From the NCBI RefSeq assembly GCF_000183425.1, contig NC_014759.1:2635001-2699000 (forward strand): 64,000 nt of DNA. Direction: 5' to 3'. This document shows positions 54,253 through 63,533 of the stretch, piece after piece (the stretch's first letter is position 1; each line of letters opens with the position of its first letter). The stretch comes from Marivirga tractuosa DSM 4126 (GTDB lineage: Bacteria; Bacteroidota; Bacteroidia; Cytophagales; Cyclobacteriaceae). The notes under the pieces were generated by a model, which was not told the DNA's origin, made no database searches, and was given only the letters and a program-made list of their open reading frames with translations. Made by a program: the position numbers and the translations under genes.

Positions 54253-54326
54253 TGGAGCATATCGGAGTCGAACCGATGACCTCTACGCTGCCAGCGTAGC
54301 GCTCTAGCCAGCTGAGCTAATGCCCC
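54253..54326 (-). tRNA. tRNA-Ala (anticodon GGC)
   Basis: A 74-nt cloverleaf. The acceptor stem GGGGCAT pairs with ATGCTCC with a G3-U70 wobble, the alanine identity element. The D arm reads TAGCTCAGCTGG, the anticodon stem is CTACG/CGTAG with loop CTGGCAG (anticodon GGC), and the T arm has GGTTCGACTCC. The discriminator is A. CCA is not encoded. It has its own terminator and lies between the giant kinase and the NlpC gene. Confidence 0.96.
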
Positions 54327-54374
54327 TGGAATTATATTACTAAAGGCTTGCAAAGCTATACAAAAAATCCATTT

Positions 54375-54872
54375 CTAAAAATACCTCCTAGCTTTCCTGA
54401 ATTTCTTTTTATAATAATCTGTATAAATATTGGCTTCCACCACGCCTACACTTGAAGAAGCATGGATAAAACGCACATCATTTTTACCCCTCACTTCTGT
54501 TACCAGACCTGCATGGGTAATTTTTCTTCTACTTTTCCCCATGGCAAAAAAGACTACATCACCTTCTTCTAGCTTTCTGAATTTCACCTTTTCTCCTACC
54601 TTAGCTTGGTCTCTAGAAACTCTTGGAATATTTACTTCTCCTGCTTTAAAACTCACATATAATAAACCCGAGCAATCCATTCCTGAGCGGTTTACTCCTC
54701 CCCATTTATAGGGTGTTCCAGTGTAAGAGCGTGCGGTCTCAATAATAATATCTAGTCTCTTCTCTCTGACCTTTCGTTTCTTACTTGCGGCACATCCAGA
54801 CAGAAACACAACAATCAGCAATAATAAAATCAGTTGGTTGGAATATATTTTCCTAAATTTGTGTTGAAGCAT
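54375..54872 (-). CDS. NlpC/P60 family lipoprotein (C40 peptidase)
   Basis: Peptidoglycan hydrolase that cuts the D-Glu-(meso)DAP bond. Residues 1-26 are a lipoprotein signal peptide with lipidated Cys27 (LSGC), and the mature part is a single NlpC/P60 domain: Cys67 in GMDCSGLL, GDVVFFAM, His120 in ITHAGLVTEV and His137 in RFIHASSS, the Cys-His-His triad. At 165 residues it is the short E. coli Spr/MepS-like form. Its 5' end overlaps the promoter of the divergent GlcD-type gene. Confidence 0.93.
   Translation of the reverse strand: MLQHKFRKIYSNQLILLLLIVVFLSGCAASKKRKVREKRLDIIIETARSYTGTPYKWGGVNRSGMDCSGLLYVSFKAGEVNIPRVSRDQAKVGEKVKFRKLEEGDVVFFAMGKSRRKITHAGLVTEVRGKNDVRFIHASSSVGVVEANIYTDYYKKKFRKARRYF
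54834..54861 (+). promoter_or_regulatory. Bacteroidota-type promoter for the GlcD-type gene
   Basis: TTG (54834-54836), 17 bases, then TAAATTTG (54854-54861), which matches TTG-N17-23-TAnnTTTG. It lies 38 bp before the ATG at 54900 and inside the first codons of the divergent NlpC gene. Confidence 0.5.
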
Positions 54873-54899
54873 AATTCAAGGTCAGAAATCAATTAATTC

Positions 54900-56315
54900 A
54901 TGGATACAGTTACAAATCAAAGCATTTTTGAGGAATTGGTCAGCATTGTAGGGTCAAAAAATGCCTTTTTACAGGATGAGGACAAATATAAATATTCTCA
55001 CGATCACACTGAGGATTATTCCTTTATGCCTGATGTGGTTTTGAAGCCTTCTACTCCAGAAGAAATCAGCGCCATTATGAAAAAATGTAATGAACACTTA
55101 ATCCCAGTAACTCCTAGAGGTGGTGGAACGGGTTTAAGCGGTGGTGCCCTACCTACCAAAAAAGGAGTGGTCATCAGTATGGAGAAATTCAATAACATTT
55201 TATCCATAGATGAATTAAATTTGCAAGCGACTGTGGAACCCGGTGTTATCACGGAAGTATTTCAAAATGCTGTAAAAGAAAAAGGATTGTTTTACCCGCC
55301 TGACCCCTCAAGTAAAGGCACTTGCTTTTTGGGTGGAAACTTAGCAGAAAATGCTGGTGGACCCAAAGCTGTGAAATATGGCGTTACCCGTGATTATGTT
55401 TTAAACATGGAGGTGGTTTTGCCCAATGGCGAAATCATATGGACCGCGGCTAATGTATTGAAAAATAGTACTGGATATAATCTGACCCAGCTAATGTGTG
55501 GAAGTGAGGGTACTTTAGGCATCATTACTAAAATCGTTTTCAAACTAAGACCATTTCCTAGAAAGGATGTGACATTACTAGCGCCATTTACTAGCAATGA
55601 AGAGGCCTGCAGAGCTATTGCTGCTATCTTTAAGGCAGGAGTAGCTCCTTCAGGAATGGAGTTTATGGAAAGAGATGCGATCGTAAAAACCCAAGCTTAT
55701 ATTCAAAATGAAATGGGAGAAACGGTGAGTGTAGACTTACCAGAGGAGGTGAAAGCACATTTATTAATTGAACTCGATGGAAATGACGAAGAGGTTATGA
55801 TGAATGAGGCCGAAATTATTTTGAATGTGTTAGAAGATTTTGATACAGCCGGAGAAGTGCTCTTTGCCGATACACAAGCCCAAAAAGATGAGCTTTGGAA
55901 GTTAAGAAGAAATGTAAGTCCAGCCGTGAATGCATATTCTCTAACTAAAGCCGAAGATGTGGTAGTGCCGAGAGGAAATCTACCTGCCTTAATTGTTTTC
56001 ATTAAAGAAGTGGGTGAAAAATATGGCTTTAATTCCGTTTGTTATGGACATGCAGGAGATGGAAATCTCCACATCAACATCATGAAAGAAAATTTAAGTG
56101 ATGAATATTGGAATAAGGAAGTGAATGAAGGCATAGGAGAAATCTTCGAAGAAGTAGTTCGTTTGGGAGGAACACTTTCTGGTGAACATGGGATAGGAAT
56201 TGCAAAAAGACCTTATATGCAAATGGCAATGGGAGACGTCAAACTGGGCTTGATGCGTGGCATCAAAAAAGTGTTTGATCCAAACAATATTTTAAATCCA
56301 GAAAAAATATTTTAA
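54900..56315 (+). CDS. FAD-linked oxidase, glycolate oxidase / D-lactate dehydrogenase (GlcD) type
   Basis: A 471-residue flavoprotein oxidising 2-hydroxyacids such as glycolate or D-lactate. The PCMH-type FAD domain (to about 220) carries PRGGGTGLSGGALP and GGNLAENAGGPKAVKYGVTRD. The C-terminal FAD_oxidase_C domain has GHAGDGNLHINI and GGTLSGEHGIGIAKRPYM, the usual substrate and metal histidines. It stands alone; no GlcE/GlcF or LldF partner is near, so it resembles the single-subunit D-2-hydroxyacid dehydrogenases. Electron acceptor unknown. Confidence 0.93.
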   Translation: MDTVTNQSIFEELVSIVGSKNAFLQDEDKYKYSHDHTEDYSFMPDVVLKPSTPEEISAIMKKCNEHLIPVTPRGGGTGLSGGALPTKKGVVISMEKFNNILSIDELNLQATVEPGVITEVFQNAVKEKGLFYPPDPSSKGTCFLGGNLAENAGGPKAVKYGVTRDYVLNMEVVLPNGEIIWTAANVLKNSTGYNLTQLMCGSEGTLGIITKIVFKLRPFPRKDVTLLAPFTSNEEACRAIAAIFKAGVAPSGMEFMERDAIVKTQAYIQNEMGETVSVDLPEEVKAHLLIELDGNDEEVMMNEAEIILNVLEDFDTAGEVLFADTQAQKDELWKLRRNVSPAVNAYSLTKAEDVVVPRGNLPALIVFIKEVGEKYGFNSVCYGHAGDGNLHINIMKENLSDEYWNKEVNEGIGEIFEEVVRLGGTLSGEHGIGIAKRPYMQMAMGDVKLGLMRGIKKVFDPNNILNPEKIF

Positions 56316-56388
56316 ATTTTTCTAAACAAGAAGAGTAGTTATTCGTTTTTCGGTAGTATTACTTTTAATATTGCGTGTAAAATTACGA

Positions 56389-57069
56389 ATGGCAGACAAC
56401 TTACTTTCATCAATTAAAATTGAGCTTAACCCTCATCTTTTTCAGAAAGACCCAGAATCTTCTGAATTAGGCAGGAAAATACTGTCTAAATCTTTGCAAA
56501 TGATAGATGAAATGGGACTAGAAAGCTTTACTTTCGGCAAGTTAGCAAAAGCATTATGTACTACGGAAAGTTCCATTTATCGCTATTTTGAAAGCAAACA
56601 TAAATTATTATTGTATTTCTATAATTGGTATTGGAGTTGGATAGACCTTCAATTAGCTTTTAATACTCATAATTTGACTGACCCTGAAACCAAGTTGCGA
56701 AGAGCTATTGAAGTAATTTGCAAGCCTACTTCGGAGGATAAAAAACAACATACACTTAATTTCGATCAGCTCGTCAATATTGTGATATCAGAATCATCCA
56801 AGGCTTATCTAACCAAGGATGTAGATACAGAAAATAAGTTTGGATTATTTCTTACTTTTAAGAAAGTCTCAAGACGCCTGGCGGAGATTATGGAAGAAAT
56901 TAAACCTGGGTTTGATTATGGAAATACTTTAGCATCTACCAGCATAGTAGGCATATTACATCAGCAATATTTTGCTATGCACATGCCCTCTTTATCAGAT
57001 TACCAATCTGATAAGGATGAGTTATCTACCATTTTCTATCATATTATTCTTAACAATTTGAACAACTAA
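56389..57069 (+). CDS. TetR/AcrR family transcriptional regulator
   Basis: A 226-residue regulator with the N-terminal HTH (about 28-72): LQMIDEMGLESFTFGKLAKALCTTESSIYRYFESKHKLLLYFYNWY. The C-terminal part is a helical ligand-binding and dimer domain. I start at the ATG giving MADNLLSS rather than the TTG 18 bp upstream. The ABC transporter gene begins one base after its stop, so it heads the exporter operon and likely represses it. No obvious operator palindrome is visible in the 73-bp gap upstream. Confidence 0.88.
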   Translation: MADNLLSSIKIELNPHLFQKDPESSELGRKILSKSLQMIDEMGLESFTFGKLAKALCTTESSIYRYFESKHKLLLYFYNWYWSWIDLQLAFNTHNLTDPETKLRRAIEVICKPTSEDKKQHTLNFDQLVNIVISESSKAYLTKDVDTENKFGLFLTFKKVSRRLAEIMEEIKPGFDYGNTLASTSIVGILHQQYFAMHMPSLSDYQSDKDELSTIFYHIILNNLNN

Positions 57070-57070
57070 G

Positions 57071-58804
57071 ATGGCAGACAATTATAAAGTACATCCCTTT
57101 ACGCGTTTCATTCAGCTACTGAGACCAGAAAAAAGCCTGGTTTTTACCATTTATATCTATGCTATTTTTGCTGGTCTCATAAGTCTTTCCTTGCCATTAG
57201 GAATTCAAGCGATAATTAATTTAATCATGGGTGGGCAAGTAAGCACCTCATGGATTATTTTAGTCGTTTTAGTGATTTTAGGTATAATTGTAAACGGATA
57301 TTTGCAAGTTAGGCAATTAACTATCAATGAGGTTTTACAACAAAAAATCTTTACTCGTGCATCCTTTGAATTTGCTTATAGAATTCCTCGTTTTAAGATC
57401 GATCAGATTAAAAAACAGTATCTTCCTGAGTTGATTAATAGATTCTTTGATACAATGTCGGTTCAGAAAGGTCTATCAAAAATACTAATCGACTTTTCTA
57501 CTGCCTTTTTCCAGATCATATTTGGCTTACTATTAGTTTCTTTTTACCATCCGTTCTTTATTGTTTTCTCTTTCTTTCTAATCATTTTGATTTTCCTTAT
57601 TGTAAGGTTGACGGGGCCAAAAGGTTTAAAAACTAGTTTGGTAGAATCTAACTATAAATATGAGACGGCTCATTGGTTAGAAGAACTAGCAAGAAATGTA
57701 GAAAGCTTTAAGATGGCTGGAGAGTCTACTCTTCCTTTAGAGAAAAACGATGGAAATACTGAAGCCTATGTGAAAGCCAGAAAAAAGCATTTTAATGTGA
57801 TAATCAATCAATTTTCATTAATGATCGGTTTCAAAGCTGTAGTAGCTGCTGGTCTCTTACTTATTGGTGGAATTTTAGTGATAGAGCAACAAATGAATAT
57901 TGGTCAATTTGTTGCAGCAGAAATTATCGTCATCCTAATTATCAACTCCGTTGAAAAAATAATTTTCACTATAGAATCCGTTTACGATGTGCTGACTGCA
58001 GTTGAAAAAATCGCCAAAGTTACTGATCTACCTCTAGAAGAATTTCTTTCTGGTGATAAGCCATTGAATGAATCAGAAGGGATGAACATAAAAATAAGAA
58101 ATATAAATTTCACGGATTATGAAACTGGTCATCTATTTCTAAACAATATAAACCTTGATATAAAAAGTGGAGAGAAGGTGGCAATTGCTGGAAGTTCTAA
58201 TGCAGGGAAGTCTATCTTACTACAATTTATCTGTGGGTGGTACAGCAATTATACTGGCAATATTTTATACAATAACACCTCATTACAAGAACTAAATTTA
58301 ACTGACATAAGGCGTCAAATTGGCGATTGTATGACTACTGCAAGTATCTTCCAAGGAACTATTGAGGAAAATATATCTATAGGATCTCCGATGAGCAATT
58401 TTAAAGAACTACAAAAGGCCGCTAGTATCACCGGACTAGATCAATATCTTGAGCATAATAAAAATGGTTATCAGCAAATGCTTTACCCTGGAGACAAAAC
58501 TTTCCCCAAAAAGGTGGTTCAGCAAATTTTATGGACAAGAGGAATTTTGGGAAATAAATCAATGATACTTTGGGAGGATGTTTTCGGAACAACCTCTCGG
58601 CAAGAGAAAATGAAGTTTGTTGATTCTTTAATCGATGATAAAAACCAGAAAACAACTCTTTTAATTACTAACGATATGGAAATCTTAGAAAAATGTGATC
58701 GAGTTATTGGTATGGAAAACGGGCAAATTATACACGATTTGCCTTCCTCGGAAGTTGGAAGTATAGAATGGTTTCAAAAAATTTGCCTAAATAAAAATGC
58801 TTAA
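57071..58804 (+). CDS. ABC exporter half-transporter with degenerate ATPase domain
   Basis: A 577-residue fusion of membrane domain (about six helices, 20-300) and ATPase domain (about 345-570), as in type I secretion exporters. Walker A is intact: AGSSNAGKS with Lys380. The other ATPase motifs are altered: the Q-loop Gln is missing (IGDCMTTASIF), LSGGQ is replaced by FPKKV, Walker B reads MILWEDVF instead of LLDEATS, and the H-loop His is Asn (LITNDMEI). It overlaps the HlyD gene by eight bases. The operon makes an efflux or type I secretion system likely; the substrate is unknown. Confidence 0.9.
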   Translation: MADNYKVHPFTRFIQLLRPEKSLVFTIYIYAIFAGLISLSLPLGIQAIINLIMGGQVSTSWIILVVLVILGIIVNGYLQVRQLTINEVLQQKIFTRASFEFAYRIPRFKIDQIKKQYLPELINRFFDTMSVQKGLSKILIDFSTAFFQIIFGLLLVSFYHPFFIVFSFFLIILIFLIVRLTGPKGLKTSLVESNYKYETAHWLEELARNVESFKMAGESTLPLEKNDGNTEAYVKARKKHFNVIINQFSLMIGFKAVVAAGLLLIGGILVIEQQMNIGQFVAAEIIVILIINSVEKIIFTIESVYDVLTAVEKIAKVTDLPLEEFLSGDKPLNESEGMNIKIRNINFTDYETGHLFLNNINLDIKSGEKVAIAGSSNAGKSILLQFICGWYSNYTGNILYNNTSLQELNLTDIRRQIGDCMTTASIFQGTIEENISIGSPMSNFKELQKAASITGLDQYLEHNKNGYQQMLYPGDKTFPKKVVQQILWTRGILGNKSMILWEDVFGTTSRQEKMKFVDSLIDDKNQKTTLLITNDMEILEKCDRVIGMENGQIIHDLPSSEVGSIEWFQKICLNKNA

Positions 58805-60173
58805 TATTAGCCCCTATAGTATCAAAGATAAGGTCGATGAAAAAAAATATCGATCCTTCAGTTTATTTGAAGAAATTAAAGCTGACAAAATACTGAAAAA
58901 GCTATTATTAAGCTTCTTTCTTCTGTTTTTAGCAGTTGCTTTTTTACCTTGGACTCAAAATATTAGAGGCAATGGTCAAGTAACTGCCTTATCACCCTCT
59001 CAGCGCCCACAGGAATTGAATTCCGTAATTGATGGTAGAATAGAGGAATGGTATGTTCAAGAAGGAGATTATGTAGAAAAAGGTGATACAATCATCTTTA
59101 TTCGAGAAATTAAAGATGAATATTTTGATCCAAGATTATTGGAAAGAACTCAAGCCCAAATTGACGCCAAAAGGCAATCCTTAGGTTTTTATGAAGAAAA
59201 AATTGATGCTCTAAAAAGTCAAGTTGTTGCAATTGATGAAAACCGTCAATTAAAACTTAACCAAGCGAAAAACTACTTAAGACAGGCAGAGCTACAAATT
59301 CAAGCTGACAGCATCGATTTTGAAGCCGCTCAAACCAACTTAGACATTGCAGAAAAGCAATTACAACGACAAAGGGAATTATATGATGAAGGCTTAAAAT
59401 CCCTTACTGATTTGGAAGCAAGGACTTCAAAATTTCAAGAAGCTTTAGCCAAAAAAATCAGTGTTGAAAGCAAATTGTTAAGTAGCAGAAATAAGCTTTT
59501 AAATGCAAAAATTGAGTTGAATTCCATTTACAACGAATATACTGATAAATTACAAAAAGCTCGATCTAGTCTTTTTGAAACCCAGTCGATGTTGCAAAAT
59601 GCCGAAGCAGAAGTTGTTAAAATGGAAAACCAGCTAACCAACTATCAAATGCGATTTGGAATGTATTACATTACGGCACCGCAAAATGGGTATATCACTA
59701 GAGCTGTAAGTACAGGTATAGGTGAAAACATTAAAGCTGGCGAATCTTTAGTTTCTATTATGCCTGCAGATATAGATTATGCTGTGGAAATGTATATTAT
59801 GCCAAGAGATTTACCTCTATTTAATGTAGGGAATACGGTAAGATTGATTTTTGATGGCTGGCCTTCCATTGTTTTCTCCGGTTGGCCAATAGTAACTTAT
59901 GGTACTTTTGGAGGAGAAGTGGTGGCTATCGACCGTTTTATTAGTCCAAATGGAAAGTATAGAATCTTAATTGCACAAGACCCTGAAGAACCAGAGTGGC
60001 CAGAAGCACTAAGAGTTGGCGGAGGCGCAAATGGATTAGCATTACTAGATATTGTTCCAGTATGGTACGAAATCTGGAGACAAATCAATGGCTTTCCACC
60101 AAATTTCTACACCCCTGAAAACACAGGTGCTTCTAGTGATAAAAACAAACTTGATTCAAAGGATAAAAAATGA
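58797..60173 (+). CDS. HlyD/EmrA-type membrane fusion protein
   Basis: Periplasmic adaptor of 458 residues with one N-terminal helix (about 38-58, KLLLSFFLLFLAVAFLPW). A first lipoyl-like half (DGRIEEWYVQEGDYVEKGDTIIFI) is followed by a long coiled-coil hairpin (about 125-275) and the second lipoyl half plus barrel (YYITAPQNGYITRAVSTGIGENIKAGESLVSIMP). It links the ABC protein to the TolC partner. Its ATG overlaps the ABC stop and its stop overlaps the TolC start by four bases. Confidence 0.93.
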   Translation: MLNISPYSIKDKVDEKKYRSFSLFEEIKADKILKKLLLSFFLLFLAVAFLPWTQNIRGNGQVTALSPSQRPQELNSVIDGRIEEWYVQEGDYVEKGDTIIFIREIKDEYFDPRLLERTQAQIDAKRQSLGFYEEKIDALKSQVVAIDENRQLKLNQAKNYLRQAELQIQADSIDFEAAQTNLDIAEKQLQRQRELYDEGLKSLTDLEARTSKFQEALAKKISVESKLLSSRNKLLNAKIELNSIYNEYTDKLQKARSSLFETQSMLQNAEAEVVKMENQLTNYQMRFGMYYITAPQNGYITRAVSTGIGENIKAGESLVSIMPADIDYAVEMYIMPRDLPLFNVGNTVRLIFDGWPSIVFSGWPIVTYGTFGGEVVAIDRFISPNGKYRILIAQDPEEPEWPEALRVGGGANGLALLDIVPVWYEIWRQINGFPPNFYTPENTGASSDKNKLDSKDKK

Positions 60174-61594
60174 TTATCAACTTTAAAAATATAGTCATTT
60201 TAACTGGATGCTTATTATGGATGCAATTTTCCTTAAAAGCTCAAGAAACACTCCTTTCTGAAAAAATTAGTGAACAGGATTTTCTATCATTAGTTATGGA
60301 AAACCATCCTTTAATTCAGCAAGCAGAAAATTTAAGAGAAATGGGTGACTTTGCGGTAATGGCTGCCAAAGGCAATTTTGACCCTCAACTGTTTTCCAAA
60401 AACAAACAAAAATACTACGATCAAAAGAATTACTATCAATACAGTGAATCCGGAATTAGTTTGCCCACTCGAACTGGAATTACCTTGCAAGGAGGTTATG
60501 ATTGGACAGCTGGAGAGTTTTTAAGTAATGAAGCTACTCTTCCAAATTCTGGACTTTGGTATGCAGGTGTTAGTGTCCCTGTTTTACAAGGTTTATTTAT
60601 TGATGACAGGAGAGCTGCTCTTCAAAAAGCTTTTGTAGATAGAAGAGCTTTTGAAAATGAGGCCCAACTTCTACTTATTGACATCCTATTAGAGGGTAGT
60701 AATTACTATTGGCAATTTGCCAAATTTCAATATCAAAAGAAGGTAATTGAAGATGCAATTGAACTGGCTAATGATAATTTTGAAAACTATAAAAAGGCGT
60801 ATGAGCAAGGGGATAAGCCGGCCGTAGACACCTTAGAGGCTTCCATTCAACTTCAAAATTTATCTATTCAAAACCAGCAGCTGGAAGTTGATTTAGAAAA
60901 TGCCAAGTTGAACTTGTTTACATTTTTGTGGGGGAAAGAACAACCAATAGCAGAATTTGATTTGAAAGCTTCAGCTATTAACGACATTTCGCAAAATAGA
61001 ATTGACAGCTTAAGAGCCAGTTTGCCAATTTTCATACAAGAACATCCTGCTATTAGAGAAAGTGAATTTAAAATTCAGAAACTTCAAATAGAAAATCGAT
61101 TAAAAAAGGAAAAGCTTAAACCAAAATTGAATTTAGAATATAATCTATTGCAAGATCCAAGAGGAGATATTAGCGAAATCCAAAATTTAGATAATTATAA
61201 ATGGGGGTTAAGTTTTAGCATGCCATTACTATTAAGACAGCCTAGAGGTGAATTGAGAATGAATGAAATCAAATTGGAAAACACCAATTTTGAGCTACAA
61301 CAAAAGCAATTATCTATTCGCAATAAGGCCAGACAATATGAAAATACATTTGAAAATATTGAGCAACAGCTGGAAACCTATCAAAATATTGTGGTGCAGT
61401 ATGAAAGCTTACTAAAAGCAGAACTGCGTAAATTCGAAATTGGCGAGAGTAGTATTTTCCTCATCAACTACCGCCAGATGAGCTTAGTGAATGCTCGCAT
61501 GAAATACATCGAACTACAAGCTAAATATCGATTATATTATCGTCAGTGGTTGCATAGCTTGGGTGCGAAGCCTGAATTGTGGGTGAATCAATAA
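60170..61594 (+). CDS. TolC family outer-membrane efflux protein
   Basis: Outer-membrane channel of 474 residues with a signal peptide (ending FSLKAQ). The alternating strand and long-helix layout is duplicated: the first half has NFDPQLFSKNKQKY and YAGVSVPVLQGLFIDDRRA; the second has EHPAIRESEFKIQKLQIENRLKKEKLKPKLNLEYNL and WGLSFSMPLLLRQPRGELRM, ending in coiled-coil helices. It forms the exit duct with the ABC and HlyD proteins of the same operon. Confidence 0.93.
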   Translation: MIINFKNIVILTGCLLWMQFSLKAQETLLSEKISEQDFLSLVMENHPLIQQAENLREMGDFAVMAAKGNFDPQLFSKNKQKYYDQKNYYQYSESGISLPTRTGITLQGGYDWTAGEFLSNEATLPNSGLWYAGVSVPVLQGLFIDDRRAALQKAFVDRRAFENEAQLLLIDILLEGSNYYWQFAKFQYQKKVIEDAIELANDNFENYKKAYEQGDKPAVDTLEASIQLQNLSIQNQQLEVDLENAKLNLFTFLWGKEQPIAEFDLKASAINDISQNRIDSLRASLPIFIQEHPAIRESEFKIQKLQIENRLKKEKLKPKLNLEYNLLQDPRGDISEIQNLDNYKWGLSFSMPLLLRQPRGELRMNEIKLENTNFELQQKQLSIRNKARQYENTFENIEQQLETYQNIVVQYESLLKAELRKFEIGESSIFLINYRQMSLVNARMKYIELQAKYRLYYRQWLHSLGAKPELWVNQ

Positions 61595-61624
61595 GTAAGA
61601 AAAAATATTGATTATCTTCGCAGC

Positions 61625-63520
61625 ATGTGCGGCATAACAGGAGTATTTGCATTTAATGAAATTGGCAGGTTCAACCTTCCTAATATTTCCTTGGCTACGG
61701 AAACTTTAGAACACCGTGGACCTGATTTTCAAAAAGTTTTTGTTGGTGATTTTGTGGCTTTGGGGCACAGGCGATTGTCAATTATTGACTTAAATCCTCA
61801 GTCACACCAACCTATGTCCGCAGAAGAAGGGCGCTATCAATTAGTATTTAATGGAGAAATCTATAATTATAAAAGCCTTCGTCAAGAACTTGCTAGTAAA
61901 GGCGTTTCCTTTGAAACAGAATCTGATACCGAGGTTTTATTGCAACTACTAATTCATGAAGGAAAAGATGCTTTAAATAAGCTTAATGGGTTTTTTGCTT
62001 TTGCCTTTTATGATCAACAGAATGAGGAAATGTTGGTGGCTCGCGACCGATACGGTATCAAACCTTTATACTATTTGGAAGACGAAGACCGCTTTATTTT
62101 TGCGAGCGAATTGAAAGCAATCCTAAAATTCGGAATTGAAAAAAGCATCGACACCAATTCTGTTTATACTTATCTGCAATTAAATTATTTGCCTGCTCCC
62201 ATGAGCATGGTAAAAGGCGTGAAGAAATTGATGCCAGGTCAATATGCAAATGTTAAAAAGAAATCAGTTGAGTTCAATTCCTTTTATGAATTGAAAACCA
62301 CTTTTGAAAAGCCTTTTCAGGGAAGTTATGAAGATGCCCAAGTTCAACTGAAAGCCTTAATGGAAAAGTCAGTTGGGCGAAGATTAGTAGCCGATGTTCC
62401 TTTAGGCACATTCTTGAGCGGAGGAGTTGATTCCTCTATCATTTCAGCTATTGCAGCAAAAAAGGTAGAAAGCTTACATACTTTCTCAATTGGTTATAAA
62501 GGACATTCGTTTTTCGATGAAACTGAATATGCCAATGCCGTGGCCAAACATATTGGCTCCAAGCATCAAGTATTTTCTTTGAGTTTGGATGATCTATATG
62601 GCTATTTACCCAAGTTGCTTAAGAGTTTCTCTGAGCCTTTTGCTGATAGTTCTGCTTTGCCTGTTTATGCTTTAAGCCAACTGACCAAAGAAAATGTAAC
62701 GGTTGCTTTATCGGGTGATGGAGCAGATGAGCTTTTTGCTGGATATAATAAACATGAAGCACTTTACCGACTTTGGCATCCCGGAGCTAAAGAAAAAATG
62801 GTAAGCACATTAAGTCCAATATGGAATATATTACCCAAGTCCAGAAATAGTCCATTAGGAAATATAAGTAGACAATTAAAGAAATTTGCTGATGCTTCTC
62901 AACTCGATATTCAATCACAATATTGGATGCTGGCAAGTTTGCAAAGTGCTCGAAAAACAACAGATTTATTGTCAAATGCAGTTTTAGAAGATGTTGATTT
63001 TGAAGGGTTTGATTTGTGGAAAGATCAATTGTTATCCACTCTTAGTTCTAAATCTATAAATCAATCTTTACAACTTGATCAAGAGCTGGTTCTTCAAGGA
63101 GACATGCTGCAAAAAGTAGATTTGATGAGCATGCAACATGCATTGGAAGTTCGGGTTCCATTTCTGGATCACGAATTAGTGGCTTTTGCCAATAGCTTGC
63201 CAGAAGAATTTAAAGTGAATGGCAAAGGGAAGAAAATGATTCTGCAGGATACTTTCAGAGAAATTTTACCAGAGAAAATTTACAATCGCCCAAAACATGG
63301 TTTTGAAGTTCCGCTACTTGATTGGCTCAGAAAAGACTTAAAATCTGATATTGAAAATAAATGGTTAGATAAAGATCGAATCGAAAAACAAGAAGTTTTT
63401 GATTGGGATGGCATCCAAGCATTAAAGAAAAAGCTATTTTCAAGCAATCCCGAAGATAGCCATGCACACATATGGGCTCTTATTGTTTTTCAGGAATGGT
63501 GGGAACGGTATATGGAATAA
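61625..63520 (+). CDS. asnB: Asparagine synthase (glutamine-hydrolysing)
   Basis: Converts aspartate, glutamine and ATP to asparagine. Cys2 (MCGITGVFAF) is the glutamine amidotransferase nucleophile, followed by the class II domain marks EHRGPD, LGHRRLSI and NGEIYNY. The synthetase domain from about 210 has the PP-loop LSGGVDSS and SGDGADELFAGY. At 631 residues it is the longer form seen in Gram-positives and Bacteroidota, which also occurs in capsule and polysaccharide loci. Here no sugar genes flank it, so amino-acid synthesis is likely. Confidence 0.93.
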   Translation: MCGITGVFAFNEIGRFNLPNISLATETLEHRGPDFQKVFVGDFVALGHRRLSIIDLNPQSHQPMSAEEGRYQLVFNGEIYNYKSLRQELASKGVSFETESDTEVLLQLLIHEGKDALNKLNGFFAFAFYDQQNEEMLVARDRYGIKPLYYLEDEDRFIFASELKAILKFGIEKSIDTNSVYTYLQLNYLPAPMSMVKGVKKLMPGQYANVKKKSVEFNSFYELKTTFEKPFQGSYEDAQVQLKALMEKSVGRRLVADVPLGTFLSGGVDSSIISAIAAKKVESLHTFSIGYKGHSFFDETEYANAVAKHIGSKHQVFSLSLDDLYGYLPKLLKSFSEPFADSSALPVYALSQLTKENVTVALSGDGADELFAGYNKHEALYRLWHPGAKEKMVSTLSPIWNILPKSRNSPLGNISRQLKKFADASQLDIQSQYWMLASLQSARKTTDLLSNAVLEDVDFEGFDLWKDQLLSTLSSKSINQSLQLDQELVLQGDMLQKVDLMSMQHALEVRVPFLDHELVAFANSLPEEFKVNGKGKKMILQDTFREILPEKIYNRPKHGFEVPLLDWLRKDLKSDIENKWLDKDRIEKQEVFDWDGIQALKKKLFSSNPEDSHAHIWALIVFQEWWERYME

Positions 63521-63533
63521 AGAATAAATAAAA

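Noticed and set aside
54430..54711. 93-codon plus-strand frame in the NlpC gene
   Set aside because: Antisense shadow of an intact C40 peptidase.
55703..56002. 99-codon minus-strand frame in the GlcD-type gene
   Set aside because: Antisense shadow; Ser/Lys-rich low-complexity translation with no domain.
56371..56388. TTG start 18 bp upstream of the TetR gene
   Set aside because: The ATG at 56389 gives a normal TetR N-terminus, and the extra residues (MRVKLR) look like leader DNA.
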